Origin: Streptomyces coeruleorubidus
Lineage (GTDB): Bacteria; Actinomycetota; Actinomycetes; Streptomycetales; Streptomycetaceae
Length of the DNA stretch: 64,000 nt
Direction of reading: 5' to 3'
Assembly: GCF_028885415.1 (NCBI RefSeq)
Contig: NZ_CP118527.1
Coordinates: 2,418,001 to 2,482,000, forward strand
Shown here in pieces: positions 25,508-33,374 of this stretch. Within the stretch, counting starts at the first letter, position 1; every line of letters begins with the position of its first letter. A model generated the notes under the pieces. That model was given only the letters and a program-made list of their open reading frames with translations. It was not told the origin of the DNA and searched no databases. The position numbers were made by a program, and so were the translations under genes.

Positions 25508-27409
25508 CCCCACCCGCTCGACCGGTCCGGCGAGTTCGCCGAGGAGGGCGGTGAGGCGCTCGGTGTGCTCGGGACCGATCCGTCCGGTGTCGTCGAGGTG
25601 GACGGCGCAGGCGGTGGTGGTGTCGACGAGGCGTTCGAGGAGGTCGGCCACCTCGTCGGCGCCCTCGGTGTGCCGGGCGAGGGCGGGCAGTTCGTGCGCG
25701 GACAGGGAGATGGCGGTTCGGGCCTCGGCGAGGGTGCGGTAGGCCTCGCGGCGCAGGGTCCAGCGGGTGGCGCGGTCGTCGGTGGGGGTGACGGGGTGGT
25801 CGTGGGTGCCGCGCTGGGCGGGCGTGCCGGAGGTGCCGATGCGCGGGGCGTCGGCCTCGTCGAGGACGTGGGTGAGGTAGGCGTACGCGGCCTCGCTCGC
25901 CGCGGCGAGCCGGGCCCGTACTCCGCCGCCCCGCTGTCCGGGCATCGGCAGGTGCCCGACGATCAGCACGATCGCGCAGGCCAGCAGCGTCTCGCCGATC
26001 CGCCCCATGGAGGCCTGCGGCTCGCCGCCGACCATGACCAGGGCGAGGACGAGGACGGTGACGACGGCGGTCTGGGCGGCGAAGTGCCGGGTGGCGACGG
26101 GGATGAGCGCTCCGCTGAGGGCGACGAGCGCGATGAGCCCTTCGGGCCGGGGCAGGACGGCGGCGAATCCGGCGAAGACGACGGCGCCGAGCACGGTCCC
26201 GGCGGCCCGGTTCAGCACCCGCGAGGCCAGCGGCCCCAGGTCGGGCTTGACGAGGAAGACGGCGGTGGCCGGGAGCCAGTACCAGTGCTCGTGCTGCCCG
26301 TACCACTGGCCCTGGTGCAGGGCCTGGGCGGCCGCCGAACTGGCCCCGAAGCAGAGGGCGACACGCAGCCCGTACTCGCGTCCGGCGCTGCCGAAGGCGG
26401 CGCGCAGCCGGTCCCTGGGCGTACGGGGCCGGGTGTGCAGATCGCCGCCCCTGCCCTGGTCGAAGACCTCGGCGGCGTGCAGGAGGGCGTCGTCGAGGGC
26501 GCGCAGGGCGGGTGCCGAGCGGGAGGGGGCGGGCAGGGGCCCGGTGTGGCTGTTGCCGCGTACGGCGGCGGCGAGCCGCCGGGGCCCTTCGGAGGCCCGC
26601 TCGGCGACGGCCTCTCCGGCCCACGCCAGCGCGGTGGCGGCCTCGGCGAGGGGCAGGGCGGCGGCGTACTGCGCGTGCAGCCGCCGCTCGGTGGAGGAGG
26701 AGGCGTACCGCCGCAGCCGGGGCCCGGCGAGGGCGTCCTGCGCGTGGTCGAGGGCGGCGGTGAGCGCGGCCCGGCGGCGCATGGCCTCGGGCCCGCCGAC
26801 GGCGTCGAGCAGCTCGGCGACGGCGTCGTACACGCCGGCGACGGCCTTCCGCTCCCCGTCGAACCGGAAGTCCCCGGCGAGGGAGCCGGGCGTGGGCAGC
26901 ACGAGCCGGAGCACGATCAGCCACCCGGCGCCCGCGACGTAGGCGAGCGCACGCTCCCACCCCGGCTCCGGCAGGGGCATCCCGGCCCCGACCGCCGAGG
27001 CGACGAGCAGCTGCGTCCCGACGGCGGACGCGACGGGCCCGATCGCGCTGATGCTCCCGGCGAGGAGCCCGATGAACGTGAGGATCACGGTCAGCACGAC
27101 CGCGCCGGTCTGCTGCCCGGCGTACGTCCCGGCCACCAGCCCCAGGGCACCGCCCAGCGCGGGCACCCCGATCCGCTTGACCGAGACCCGCCGGCTCCCG
27201 GGCCGGTCGTTGATCCCGGCGAGCATGGCGGCGATGGCGGCGACGACCCCGAGCGAGGTGCGCCCGACCTGCACGGCCACCAGCAACAGCGGCCCCGCGG
27301 ACAAGGCCCCCCGCGTCACGGCACTCCAGGGCACCGGCCCCCGCTGAGCGCGCAGGGCGTGCGCGAGCCAGGGCGGCAGCTTGAGAGGGACACGGCGGGA
27401 GGGGGACAC
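25475..27409 (-). CDS. FUSC-family membrane protein (putative aromatic-compound exporter)
   Basis: The protein has 644 residues from GTG 27409 with AGGAG six bases upstream; sequence further upstream is an Arg-rich, unlikely extension. Two blocks of membrane helices (about 25-170 and 335-475) are each followed by a cytoplasmic helical region, the FUSC duplication also seen in AaeB-like exporters. A conserved block reads WYWLPATAVFLVKPDLGP, followed by SRVLNRAAGTVLGA. AaeB exports aromatic acids; other members are uncharacterised. The gene is convergent with the preceding methyltransferase, with a 33-bp overlap. Confidence 0.85.
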   Translation of the reverse strand: MSPSRRVPLKLPPWLAHALRAQRGPVPWSAVTRGALSAGPLLLVAVQVGRTSLGVVAAIAAMLAGINDRPGSRRVSVKRIGVPALGGALGLVAGTYAGQQTGAVVLTVILTFIGLLAGSISAIGPVASAVGTQLLVASAVGAGMPLPEPGWERALAYVAGAGWLIVLRLVLPTPGSLAGDFRFDGERKAVAGVYDAVAELLDAVGGPEAMRRRAALTAALDHAQDALAGPRLRRYASSSTERRLHAQYAAALPLAEAATALAWAGEAVAERASEGPRRLAAAVRGNSHTGPLPAPSRSAPALRALDDALLHAAEVFDQGRGGDLHTRPRTPRDRLRAAFGSAGREYGLRVALCFGASSAAAQALHQGQWYGQHEHWYWLPATAVFLVKPDLGPLASRVLNRAAGTVLGAVVFAGFAAVLPRPEGLIALVALSGALIPVATRHFAAQTAVVTVLVLALVMVGGEPQASMGRIGETLLACAIVLIVGHLPMPGQRGGGVRARLAAASEAAYAYLTHVLDEADAPRIGTSGTPAQRGTHDHPVTPTDDRATRWTLRREAYRTLAEARTAISLSAHELPALARHTEGADEVADLLERLVDTTTACAVHLDDTGRIGPEHTERLTALLGELAGPVERVGLRLPGTPLAG

Positions 27410-27578
27410 AGGGCTCCTGTCGACTCGTCGAGGGCAGGGGTGGGCCTTCGGGCGACGGTGGCCGGGCTGGGGTGGTGCCCACAGTAGGCGGGGTTCCTGG
27501 AGGAAAGGTTGCCGGAACGTGACGGAGTACGGGAAAGCCGGGTTCTTTATGAACGCAATCGGCGACGGCCGTGCCCGG

Positions 27579-28355
27579 TCAGCTGCGCGCTGCCTCCACG
27601 GCCCGGTGCAGGAGCGCCTCCACGTCGGTGATCCTCCGCTGGAGCTCGTCCGGAGCGCCGGTGAGGGTGCCCAGCATCGCGTCCACCTCGCGCAGACCCG
27701 CCCGCGCGACGAGCCCCTTCTCGTTCGTGACCCACTCCCCCCGCGCCGCCAGCACCGCGTGCGCGGTCTGTGTCGCGGCGACGGCGATCGCGCCCGCGAC
27801 CTGGGTGAGGGCGCCCTTCGGCGCATGACCCGCCTTCGCGTACGCGAGCGTGGCCGCGGCCATGCCGTGCCAGTGGGCCGGAGCGGTCTCGCGCAGCGCC
27901 TGCGGATAGGCCGCGGGACGCGGCAGCTCGCCCCGCAGCACCTTGTTGATCGCGAGTTCGGCGGCGAGCAGGTAAGTCGGGATGCCCGCCAGGTGGAACA
28001 TCAGCGGCTCGATCCGGAAGCGGCCCCGCTCCGCCTGAGCCACCTCGTGTTCGACGACGTCGAGATCGCGGTAGTGCACGTCCACGCGCCGGCCGTCGAT
28101 GGTCAGCCAGGCGCCGCCGTTGAAGACGCCGCCGCCCCACGCGCCGAGCTCGCAGACCTCGCCCTCCCAGCCGACCGCACGCAGGTCGTCCGGGTCGAAT
28201 TCGCCCCGGTAGTAGACCGCCAGGTCCCAGTCGCTGTCCGGGCGTTCGGTGCCCTGGGCGCGGGAGCCCCCGAGAGTGACGGCCCGGACGGCGGGGAGGG
28301 CGGCGAGCCGGTCGGCGGTGGTGTCGAGGAAGGTCTGGTCCGGGAGGGTGGGCAC
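27579..28355 (-). CDS. Nucleotidyltransferase-domain protein
   Basis: The protein has 258 residues from GTG 28355 (GAGGAG eight bases upstream; GTG 28361 is also possible). The Pol-beta-type motif is TLGGSRAQGTERPDSDWDL: GGS at 29-31 and the metal-binding DWD at 42-44. A third acidic strand is in RRVDVHYRDLDVVE. Relatives include aminoglycoside nucleotidyltransferases, but streptomycete versions are mostly unknown. The C-terminal half is helical (YLLAAELAINKVLRG, HGMAAATLAYAKAGH). The gene stands alone and divergent from the RidA gene. Confidence 0.85.
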   Translation of the reverse strand: MPTLPDQTFLDTTADRLAALPAVRAVTLGGSRAQGTERPDSDWDLAVYYRGEFDPDDLRAVGWEGEVCELGAWGGGVFNGGAWLTIDGRRVDVHYRDLDVVEHEVAQAERGRFRIEPLMFHLAGIPTYLLAAELAINKVLRGELPRPAAYPQALRETAPAHWHGMAAATLAYAKAGHAPKGALTQVAGAIAVAATQTAHAVLAARGEWVTNEKGLVARAGLREVDAMLGTLTGAPDELQRRITDVEALLHRAVEAARS

Positions 28356-28509
28356 GGGCACGGCTCCTCGACGGGCGGGTGACGGGGTCTGGTGAAGCGT
28401 AGGGGGACGGCTCGGTCGGGGTGAACCGAAATACGGGTGCGTCCGCGCGCCGGGGCCCGCATGATCGGCGGGTTGCCCTTGGCTGCCGCCCGTAGATCGG
28501 AGACCCCCT

Positions 28510-28923
28510 GTGATCCAGCGAGTCACTGTCCCGAGCCTGTTTCCGCCGCCCACCTACTCCCACGCATCCGTCGTCGAGGCCGGCACGCGTCTGGCGTTCC
28601 TCGCCGGGTCCGTCCCTCTGGACGCCGACGGCGAGCTCGTCGGCCCCGGGGATCCCGTGCGGCAGGCCGAGCAGGTGATCGCCAATCTGCGGGAGCAACT
28701 GGCCGCGGTGGGCAGCGACCTGGCGCACGTCGTGGCGACCGACGTGTACGTCGTGAGCGGCGAGCCGGCCGTGCTGTCGGCCGTCTGGGAAGTCGTCGAG
28801 GCGTCCGGGCTCAGCGCCGGTCCGCACTCGTCGACCCTCATCGGCGTGGCGTGCCTCGGGTACCCGGGGCAGCTGGTGGAGATTACGGCGACAGCGGTCG
28901 TGCCCGGCGAGCCGCCGGCCTGA
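28510..28923 (+). CDS. RidA/YjgF-family protein
   Basis: The 137-residue protein starts at GTG 28510. The sequence has the chorismate-mutase-like beta-alpha fold: RLAFLAGSVPLDADG, QAEQVIANLREQLAAVGSDL and STLIGVACLGYPGQLVEITA. RidA hydrolyses reactive enamines or imines made by PLP enzymes. The usual RidA Arg that holds the substrate carboxylate is not obvious in the STLIGVA block, so this may be one of the many RidA subfamilies with other roles. It lies 17 bp before the next gene and is probably co-transcribed with it. Confidence 0.9.
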   Translation: MIQRVTVPSLFPPPTYSHASVVEAGTRLAFLAGSVPLDADGELVGPGDPVRQAEQVIANLREQLAAVGSDLAHVVATDVYVVSGEPAVLSAVWEVVEASGLSAGPHSSTLIGVACLGYPGQLVEITATAVVPGEPPA

Positions 28924-28940
28924 GGCCTGAGGAGAACGCC

Positions 28941-29546
28941 ATGTTGATCGAGCACCGAGGGCGGCGCCCCGTCGTCCCCGAGTCCGCGTACGTCGCCCCG
29001 ACGGCCGTCCTGTGCGGGGCCGTCGTCCTCGGTGAGCGCAGCCGGGTGCTGCACGGGGCCGTGCTCACCGCCGAGGACGGGGAGGTCCGGGTGGGCTCGG
29101 ACGTCGTCGTCATGGAGAACGCCCTGGTGCGGGGGCGGGCCAAGCACCCCGTGGTGATCGGTGACGCCGTGCTCGTCGGCCCGCACGCCCATGTCAACGG
29201 GGCGACCCTCGAGGACGAGGTCTTCGTGGCCACCGGCGCCTGCGTCTTCCCGGGCGCCGTCGCGAGCACCGGATCCGAGCTGCGGATCCACAGCGTGCTG
29301 CACGTCAACTCCGTGCTGCCGCCCGGCACCGTCCTGCCCATCGGCTGGATCGCGGCGGGAGCGCCCCGGGCCCGGTTCTTCGCCCCCGGCGAGCACGACG
29401 AGCTGTGGCAGGTGCAGGAGGCGCTGGACTTCCCCGGCACGGTGTACGGCATCCCGCGCGGCACCTCGATGCGGGAGGTCATGGCCCGGCAGGTGCGGTT
29501 CTACGGGGCCCATCGCGACGACGTCACGCTCGACGGTCCGTCATGA
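28941..29546 (+). CDS. Left-handed beta-helix (gamma-carbonic-anhydrase-like) protein
   Basis: The protein has 201 residues from ATG 28941 behind GAGGAG. Residues 10-130 are a hexapeptide-repeat beta-helix (VAPTAVLCGAVVLGERSRVLH, VMENALVRG, VVIGDAVLVGPHAHVNGATLE, VFVATGACVFPGAVAS). Histidines at RVLHGAV, GPHAHVNG and IHSVLHVN are placed like zinc ligands of gamma-carbonic anhydrases, but the order differs from classical Cam. Many homologues (PaaY/YrdA type) are not true anhydrases. The pair with RidA has no obvious pathway. The stop overlaps the convergent racemase by 6 bp. Confidence 0.88.
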   Translation: MLIEHRGRRPVVPESAYVAPTAVLCGAVVLGERSRVLHGAVLTAEDGEVRVGSDVVVMENALVRGRAKHPVVIGDAVLVGPHAHVNGATLEDEVFVATGACVFPGAVASTGSELRIHSVLHVNSVLPPGTVLPIGWIAAGAPRARFFAPGEHDELWQVQEALDFPGTVYGIPRGTSMREVMARQVRFYGAHRDDVTLDGPS

Positions 29547-30269
29547 GCCAGTGCCGTTCGGGCGTCCCCACACCCTCCGTTTCGCCAGCGGCTCGGCGTA
29601 GCTCCCCACCCGGCTCGTCGTCAGCCCCAGCGCCACCAGCGACTCCGCCAGTCTGACCGCCGCGCCGACCCCGTCGACGACCGGCAGGCCCAGCTTCTCC
29701 CCGACCACCCGCTGCAACCCCGTCATACCGGCGCAGCCCAGCACCAGTACCTCGGCCCCGGCCGCGCAGGCCCGCTCGGCGGCGGCCAGGAACGCCGTCT
29801 CGGTGCGCTCGTCGTCGCCGAGGTCGAGCACGTTCAGGCCCGTGCCGACGATCGCGGCGCAGTTTCGGGCCACACCCGCCGTCTCCAGGCTGTCCTCGAT
29901 CTGGCCGACGGACCTCTCCAGCGTGGTGACGACTCCGTAGCGGCGGCCGATCAGGCAGGCCAGGTGCGCCGCGGCCTCGGTGATGTCGACGACCGGTACG
30001 CCCACCAGCTCCCGGACGCCCTCGCGCCCGTGCTCCCCGAAGCCGGCCATGACGACGGCGTCGTACGGCGGTCCGTCGTACGTCCGCAGCGTGTCCAGGA
30101 CGGCAGCGGCGGACAGGTAGCTGTCGAGCCAGCCCTCAGCGGACTCCGGTCCCCATGCGGGGGTCAGTCCGGTCACGGTCGTGCCCGGGCCTGCGGCGGC
30201 CCGGGCACCTCGTACGATCTCCTCGGTCATCTCCTGCGTGGTGTTGCAGTTGGTGACGACGATCCGCAC
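29541..30269 (-). CDS. Asp/Glu/hydantoin racemase-family protein lacking the first catalytic Cys
   Basis: The protein has 242 residues from GTG 30269, six bases after the transporter stop, with GGAGG inside that gene. It starts RIVVTNCNTTQEMTEE, typical of hydantoin/allantoin racemases. The second active-site Cys is present in EVLVLGCAGMTGLQ. Where racemases have ACFGDPG, this protein reads MAGFGEHGRE, so the first Cys is Gly. It may therefore be a one-base isomerase, a different activity or a binding protein. The coupling to an NCS1 transporter suggests hydantoin, allantoin or a related heterocycle as substrate. Confidence 0.88.
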   Translation of the reverse strand: MRIVVTNCNTTQEMTEEIVRGARAAAGPGTTVTGLTPAWGPESAEGWLDSYLSAAAVLDTLRTYDGPPYDAVVMAGFGEHGREGVRELVGVPVVDITEAAAHLACLIGRRYGVVTTLERSVGQIEDSLETAGVARNCAAIVGTGLNVLDLGDDERTETAFLAAAERACAAGAEVLVLGCAGMTGLQRVVGEKLGLPVVDGVGAAVRLAESLVALGLTTSRVGSYAEPLAKRRVWGRPNGTGS

Positions 30270-30274
30270 GTCTC

Positions 30275-31738
30275 TCAGACCTCCGTGGCAGGGCGCTCGG
30301 CGGCACGTTCGCTGCGGCACAGGACCGCGTACAGCCCGGCCGCGAGGGCCGTGCCGATGAACCAGGAGTACGGCGCCACGTCGCTGAAGTCCTTCACCAG
30401 CGCGAGCACCGCCGCGACACCCGCCGCCGGCAGGAAGGCCCACAGTGCCTTGGGGTTGACGCCCTTGCGGTAGTGGTAGCGGGAGCCGGGGGTGGCGTCG
30501 AACAGTTCGTCCACGTTCACGCGGCCGCGCTTGACCCAGTAGTAGTCGAGCATGATCACGCCGAACAGCGGGCCGAGGAAGGCGCCGAGGCCGCCGAGGA
30601 AGTAGTTCACGACGGTCGGGTTGGAAAAGAGGTTCCAGGGCGTGACGAGCAGGGCCGCGACCGTGCTGATCATGCCGCCGACCTTGAAGGTGATCTTCTG
30701 CGGCCAGACGTTGGCGAGGTCGTACGCCGGCGAGACGAAGTTGGCGACGATGTTGACGCCCATGGTGGCGATGGCGAAGGTCAGCGCGCCCAGCACCAGC
30801 ACCCACGTGTTGCCGATCTCGGCCACGAGGTAGGCCGGGTCGGTGATCTCCTTGCCGAAGACCTCGAAGGCGCCCGCCGTGACGATGACCGACACGATCA
30901 CGAAGGCCGTGGAGTTGACGGGCAGACCCCAGAAGTTGCCGCGCTTGACCGTCCGGTAGTCGGGCGAGAAGCGGGAGAAGTCGCAGAAGTTGAGCATCAG
31001 GGTGCCGTAGGTGGCGAGGACCAGCCCGATCGCGCCGAACCACTGGCGCCACTGCTCGCCCACGGAGACCGGGTGCGGGGTGGAGGTGAGCGAGATCGTC
31101 CAGCCGGCCTTGGCGAGGATCCACACGGCCAGCGCGATCATCACGAGCCAGATCGCCGGACCGCAGAAGTCCTGGAACTTGCGGACCGATTCCATGCCCC
31201 GGCTGATGATCGCCGCCTGGACCAGCCACAGCGCGATGAAGGAGACCCAGCCGAGCGCGTCCAGCCCGAGGAACGAGTGGTGCGTCCACGACTCCAGGCT
31301 CGGCCAGGCGGCGAGCAGCATCACGTTGACGGCGACGGAGGCCAGGTAGGTCTGGATGCCGTACCACATGATGGCGATCACGGCCCTGATCAGCGCCGGG
31401 ATGTTGGCGCCCCAGATACCGAAGGCGATCCGGCTGACGACCGGGAAGGGGACGCCGTGGCGCTGCCCGATCTTCCCCATCCAGTTCATGCCGATGTAGA
31501 TGATCACGAAGCCCACGAGCAGGGACGTGAAGATCTGCCAGACGTTCATGCCCAGGAAGAGCAGCCCGGCGGCGAAGGTGTAGTTGCCGAGGTTGTGGAC
31601 GTCGGACATCCACATGGCGAAGAGGTCGAAGACCTTCCAGTTGCGCTTCTTCGCGGGCGCGAGGTCTTCGTTGGTGAGCCGGGGATCGGGGACGAACGCT
31701 GGTGTGCCGGTGGCTTCGGCACGGTCGGCGAGGGACAC
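30275..31738 (-). CDS. NCS1-family nucleobase/hydantoin/allantoin:cation symporter
   Basis: This is a 487-residue transporter with about 12 membrane helices. The start is GTG 31738, five bases after GGAGG (31744-31748); ATG 31750 is an alternative with a worse site. Family hallmarks are WKVFDLFAMWMSDVHNLGNYTF near the N terminus, the helix-1 region, and the DFSRFSPDYRTVKRGNFWGLPV block typical of Fur/Mhp1-like transporters. NCS1 proteins import purines, pyrimidines, hydantoins or allantoin with Na+ or H+. It is transcribed toward the racemase and divergent from a GntR regulator across a palindrome, suggesting one regulated uptake unit. Confidence 0.95.
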   Translation of the reverse strand: MSLADRAEATGTPAFVPDPRLTNEDLAPAKKRNWKVFDLFAMWMSDVHNLGNYTFAAGLLFLGMNVWQIFTSLLVGFVIIYIGMNWMGKIGQRHGVPFPVVSRIAFGIWGANIPALIRAVIAIMWYGIQTYLASVAVNVMLLAAWPSLESWTHHSFLGLDALGWVSFIALWLVQAAIISRGMESVRKFQDFCGPAIWLVMIALAVWILAKAGWTISLTSTPHPVSVGEQWRQWFGAIGLVLATYGTLMLNFCDFSRFSPDYRTVKRGNFWGLPVNSTAFVIVSVIVTAGAFEVFGKEITDPAYLVAEIGNTWVLVLGALTFAIATMGVNIVANFVSPAYDLANVWPQKITFKVGGMISTVAALLVTPWNLFSNPTVVNYFLGGLGAFLGPLFGVIMLDYYWVKRGRVNVDELFDATPGSRYHYRKGVNPKALWAFLPAAGVAAVLALVKDFSDVAPYSWFIGTALAAGLYAVLCRSERAAERPATEV

Positions 31739-31786
31739 GGGGGCCTCCATGAGCAAGGGGACGAAGGAGGACTGCTCTGTGAGGGG

Positions 31787-31800
31787 TTTGGTATACCAAA
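31787..31800. promoter_or_regulatory. Perfect 14-bp palindrome TTTGGTATACCAAA, probable GntR operator
   Basis: It lies between the transporter start (31738) and the GntR start (31894). The core TGGTATACCA fits the FadR/FCD operator pattern TNGTNNNACNA. The sequence is AT-rich in a GC-rich genome and perfectly symmetric. Its location makes it the likely site through which the adjacent regulator controls both promoters. Confidence 0.8.
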
Positions 31801-31893
31801 CTGCGCACATGGTCTCCCCGTCAACCGTTCTGACCGATGTCGCTCTTGTTAACGCTGCGTAAAAGACACCCCGCGTCGGCGAGGATGGGCTCC

Positions 31894-32547
31894 ATGACGA
31901 AGATCGAACCCCTCGGAGCGATGCGCGAACGCGTCACGGACGACCTGCGGCAGGAGATCATCGCGGGCAGCCTGCGCCCCGGCGACCGCCTGGTCGAACG
32001 CGAGCTGGCGGAGCGCTTCGGCGTCTCGCGCGTTCCGGTCCGGGAGGCGATCCGGGCGCTCGTCGCCGAGGGCTTCGTCCACTTCGAGACGCCCCGCCGC
32101 ACGGTCGTACGCCGTCTCACCCCGAACGACGTCAAGGAGCTGTTCGAGCTGCGCGAGGCCTTGGAGGTCTACGCCGCCGGACTCGCCGCGTCGCGCGCGA
32201 CACCGCAGGACCTGGCCGAGGTCCAGGAGCTCCTCGACCGGGCGGCCGCCGCCACCGAGGCCGGGGACGCCGAGCTGATCACGGACCTCAACAGCCGTCT
32301 GCACGACCGCATCGTGGCGATGGCCGGCAACAGCCTGCTGACCGAGGCCCTGGAACCGGTCGCCGGCCGGCTGCGCTGGATGACCCGGCGCAACGAGGAG
32401 TGGCCGCAGCTCCTCGTGGAACACCGCGAGCTCTACGAGGCGATCGCCTCGGGCGACCCGGACCGGGCCCGCGCGCACGCGCTCACGCATGTACGGACCA
32501 ACTACCGCTCTACGGTGCGGCATCTGTTCGAGGAAGAGGGCCCCTAG
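31894..32547 (+). CDS. GntR-family (FCD) transcriptional regulator
   Basis: The protein has 217 residues from ATG 31894 (GAGG nine bases upstream; ATG 31885 is an alternative). A winged helix is at about 8-75 (GDRLVERELAERFGVSRVPVREAIRALVAEGFV). The helical FCD ligand domain starts near 85 and includes LFELREALEVYAAGLA and the His-bearing LNSRLHDRIVAMAGN, which place metal/ligand residues. FCD regulators often respond to organic acids or purine breakdown products. It is divergent from the NCS1 transporter and racemase and flanks the TTTGGTATACCAAA palindrome. Confidence 0.93.
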   Translation: MTKIEPLGAMRERVTDDLRQEIIAGSLRPGDRLVERELAERFGVSRVPVREAIRALVAEGFVHFETPRRTVVRRLTPNDVKELFELREALEVYAAGLAASRATPQDLAEVQELLDRAAAATEAGDAELITDLNSRLHDRIVAMAGNSLLTEALEPVAGRLRWMTRRNEEWPQLLVEHRELYEAIASGDPDRARAHALTHVRTNYRSTVRHLFEEEGP

Positions 32548-32549
32548 TC

Positions 32550-32608
32550 CCCTTGGTGCTCTTGGTGCTCTTGGTGCTCTGGTGCTCTTGGTCCCCTTAG
32601 TGCCCTTG
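32550..32608. repeat. 9-bp tandem repeat (CTTGGTGCT) between convergent genes
   Basis: After the GntR stop at 32547 the sequence repeats CTTGGTGCT about four times, with one short copy and degenerate CTTGGTCCC and CTTAGTGCC copies. It ends just before the UdgB stop at 32615. There is no coding content. The repeat is probably a product of replication slippage. Confidence 0.85.
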
Positions 32609-32614
32609 GCCCTC

Positions 32615-33322
32615 TCAGTCTCCTTCGGCCGTCGGCAGTTCCGCCGCCCGCGCGGCCGCCCTCAGGACGTCGCGCAGCATCGCCGGGGTGAGCCGGCCGG
32701 TGAAGGTGTTGCGCTGGCTGACATGGAAGCAGCCGAAGAGCTCCAGGCCGTCCAGGCGGACCCGGGCCCCGTGGCCGAAGGCGGGCCTTGGCCGGGGCAC
32801 GGACCAGCCCGCCTCGGCGAACGCGGGCAGCGCGGCCTGCCAGCCGAAGGCGCCGAGCACGACCACGGCCCGCAATGTCGGACGCAGCAGCCGCAGCTCC
32901 TGCACGAGCCAGGGGCGGCAGGTGTCCCGCTCCTGCGGGGTGGGTTTGTTCGCGGGCGGGGCGCAGTGCACGGGCGAGGTGACGCGTACGCCGTACAGCT
33001 CCAGGCCGTCGTGGGCGTGCTCGGCGGTGGGCTGGGAGGCGAGGCCGACCTCGTACAGCGCCTCGTACAGGACGTCCCCCGAGCGGTCGCCGGTGAACAT
33101 CCGGCCGGTGCGGTTGCCGCCGTGGGCGGCGGGGGCGAGTCCGACGATCAGCAGCCGGGCGTCCGCCGGCCCGAACCCGGGCACCGGCCGCCCCCAGTAC
33201 GTCCAGTCCGTATAGGCGGCTCGCTTGGCCTGGGCCGCCTCCTCACGCCAGGAGACCAGCCGCGGACAGGCCCGGCAGTTCGTGATGCGCCGGTCGAGGA
33301 GAGGAAGACCGCTGGCGTCCAT
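32615..33322 (-). CDS. Family 5 uracil-DNA glycosylase (UdgB)
   Basis: UdgB removes uracil, and in some cases hypoxanthine or xanthine, from DNA. The protein has 235 residues from ATG 33322. Motif A is GLAPAAHGGNRTGR, with no Asp as usual for family 5; motif B is HVSQRNTFTGRL. Iron-sulphur Cys ligands are C16 and C19 (NCRACP), then one in SPVHCAPP and one in RDTCRPW. The FeS pattern and motif set are typical of actinobacterial UdgB. It is convergent with the GntR gene and lies 52 bp before the MFS stop on the same strand. Confidence 0.93.
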   Translation of the reverse strand: MDASGLPLLDRRITNCRACPRLVSWREEAAQAKRAAYTDWTYWGRPVPGFGPADARLLIVGLAPAAHGGNRTGRMFTGDRSGDVLYEALYEVGLASQPTAEHAHDGLELYGVRVTSPVHCAPPANKPTPQERDTCRPWLVQELRLLRPTLRAVVVLGAFGWQAALPAFAEAGWSVPRPRPAFGHGARVRLDGLELFGCFHVSQRNTFTGRLTPAMLRDVLRAAARAAELPTAEGD

Positions 33323-33374
33323 GACTCCACCGTAGGCGGCGGTGGGGCGGCCCCCTCACCGGGAGGCGGATGGC

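Noticed and set aside
25475..27826. Longer FUSC protein starting at 27826
   Set aside because: The extra 139 residues are Arg/Ser-rich and overlap the convincing nucleotidyltransferase gene. GTG 27409 has a good ribosome site.
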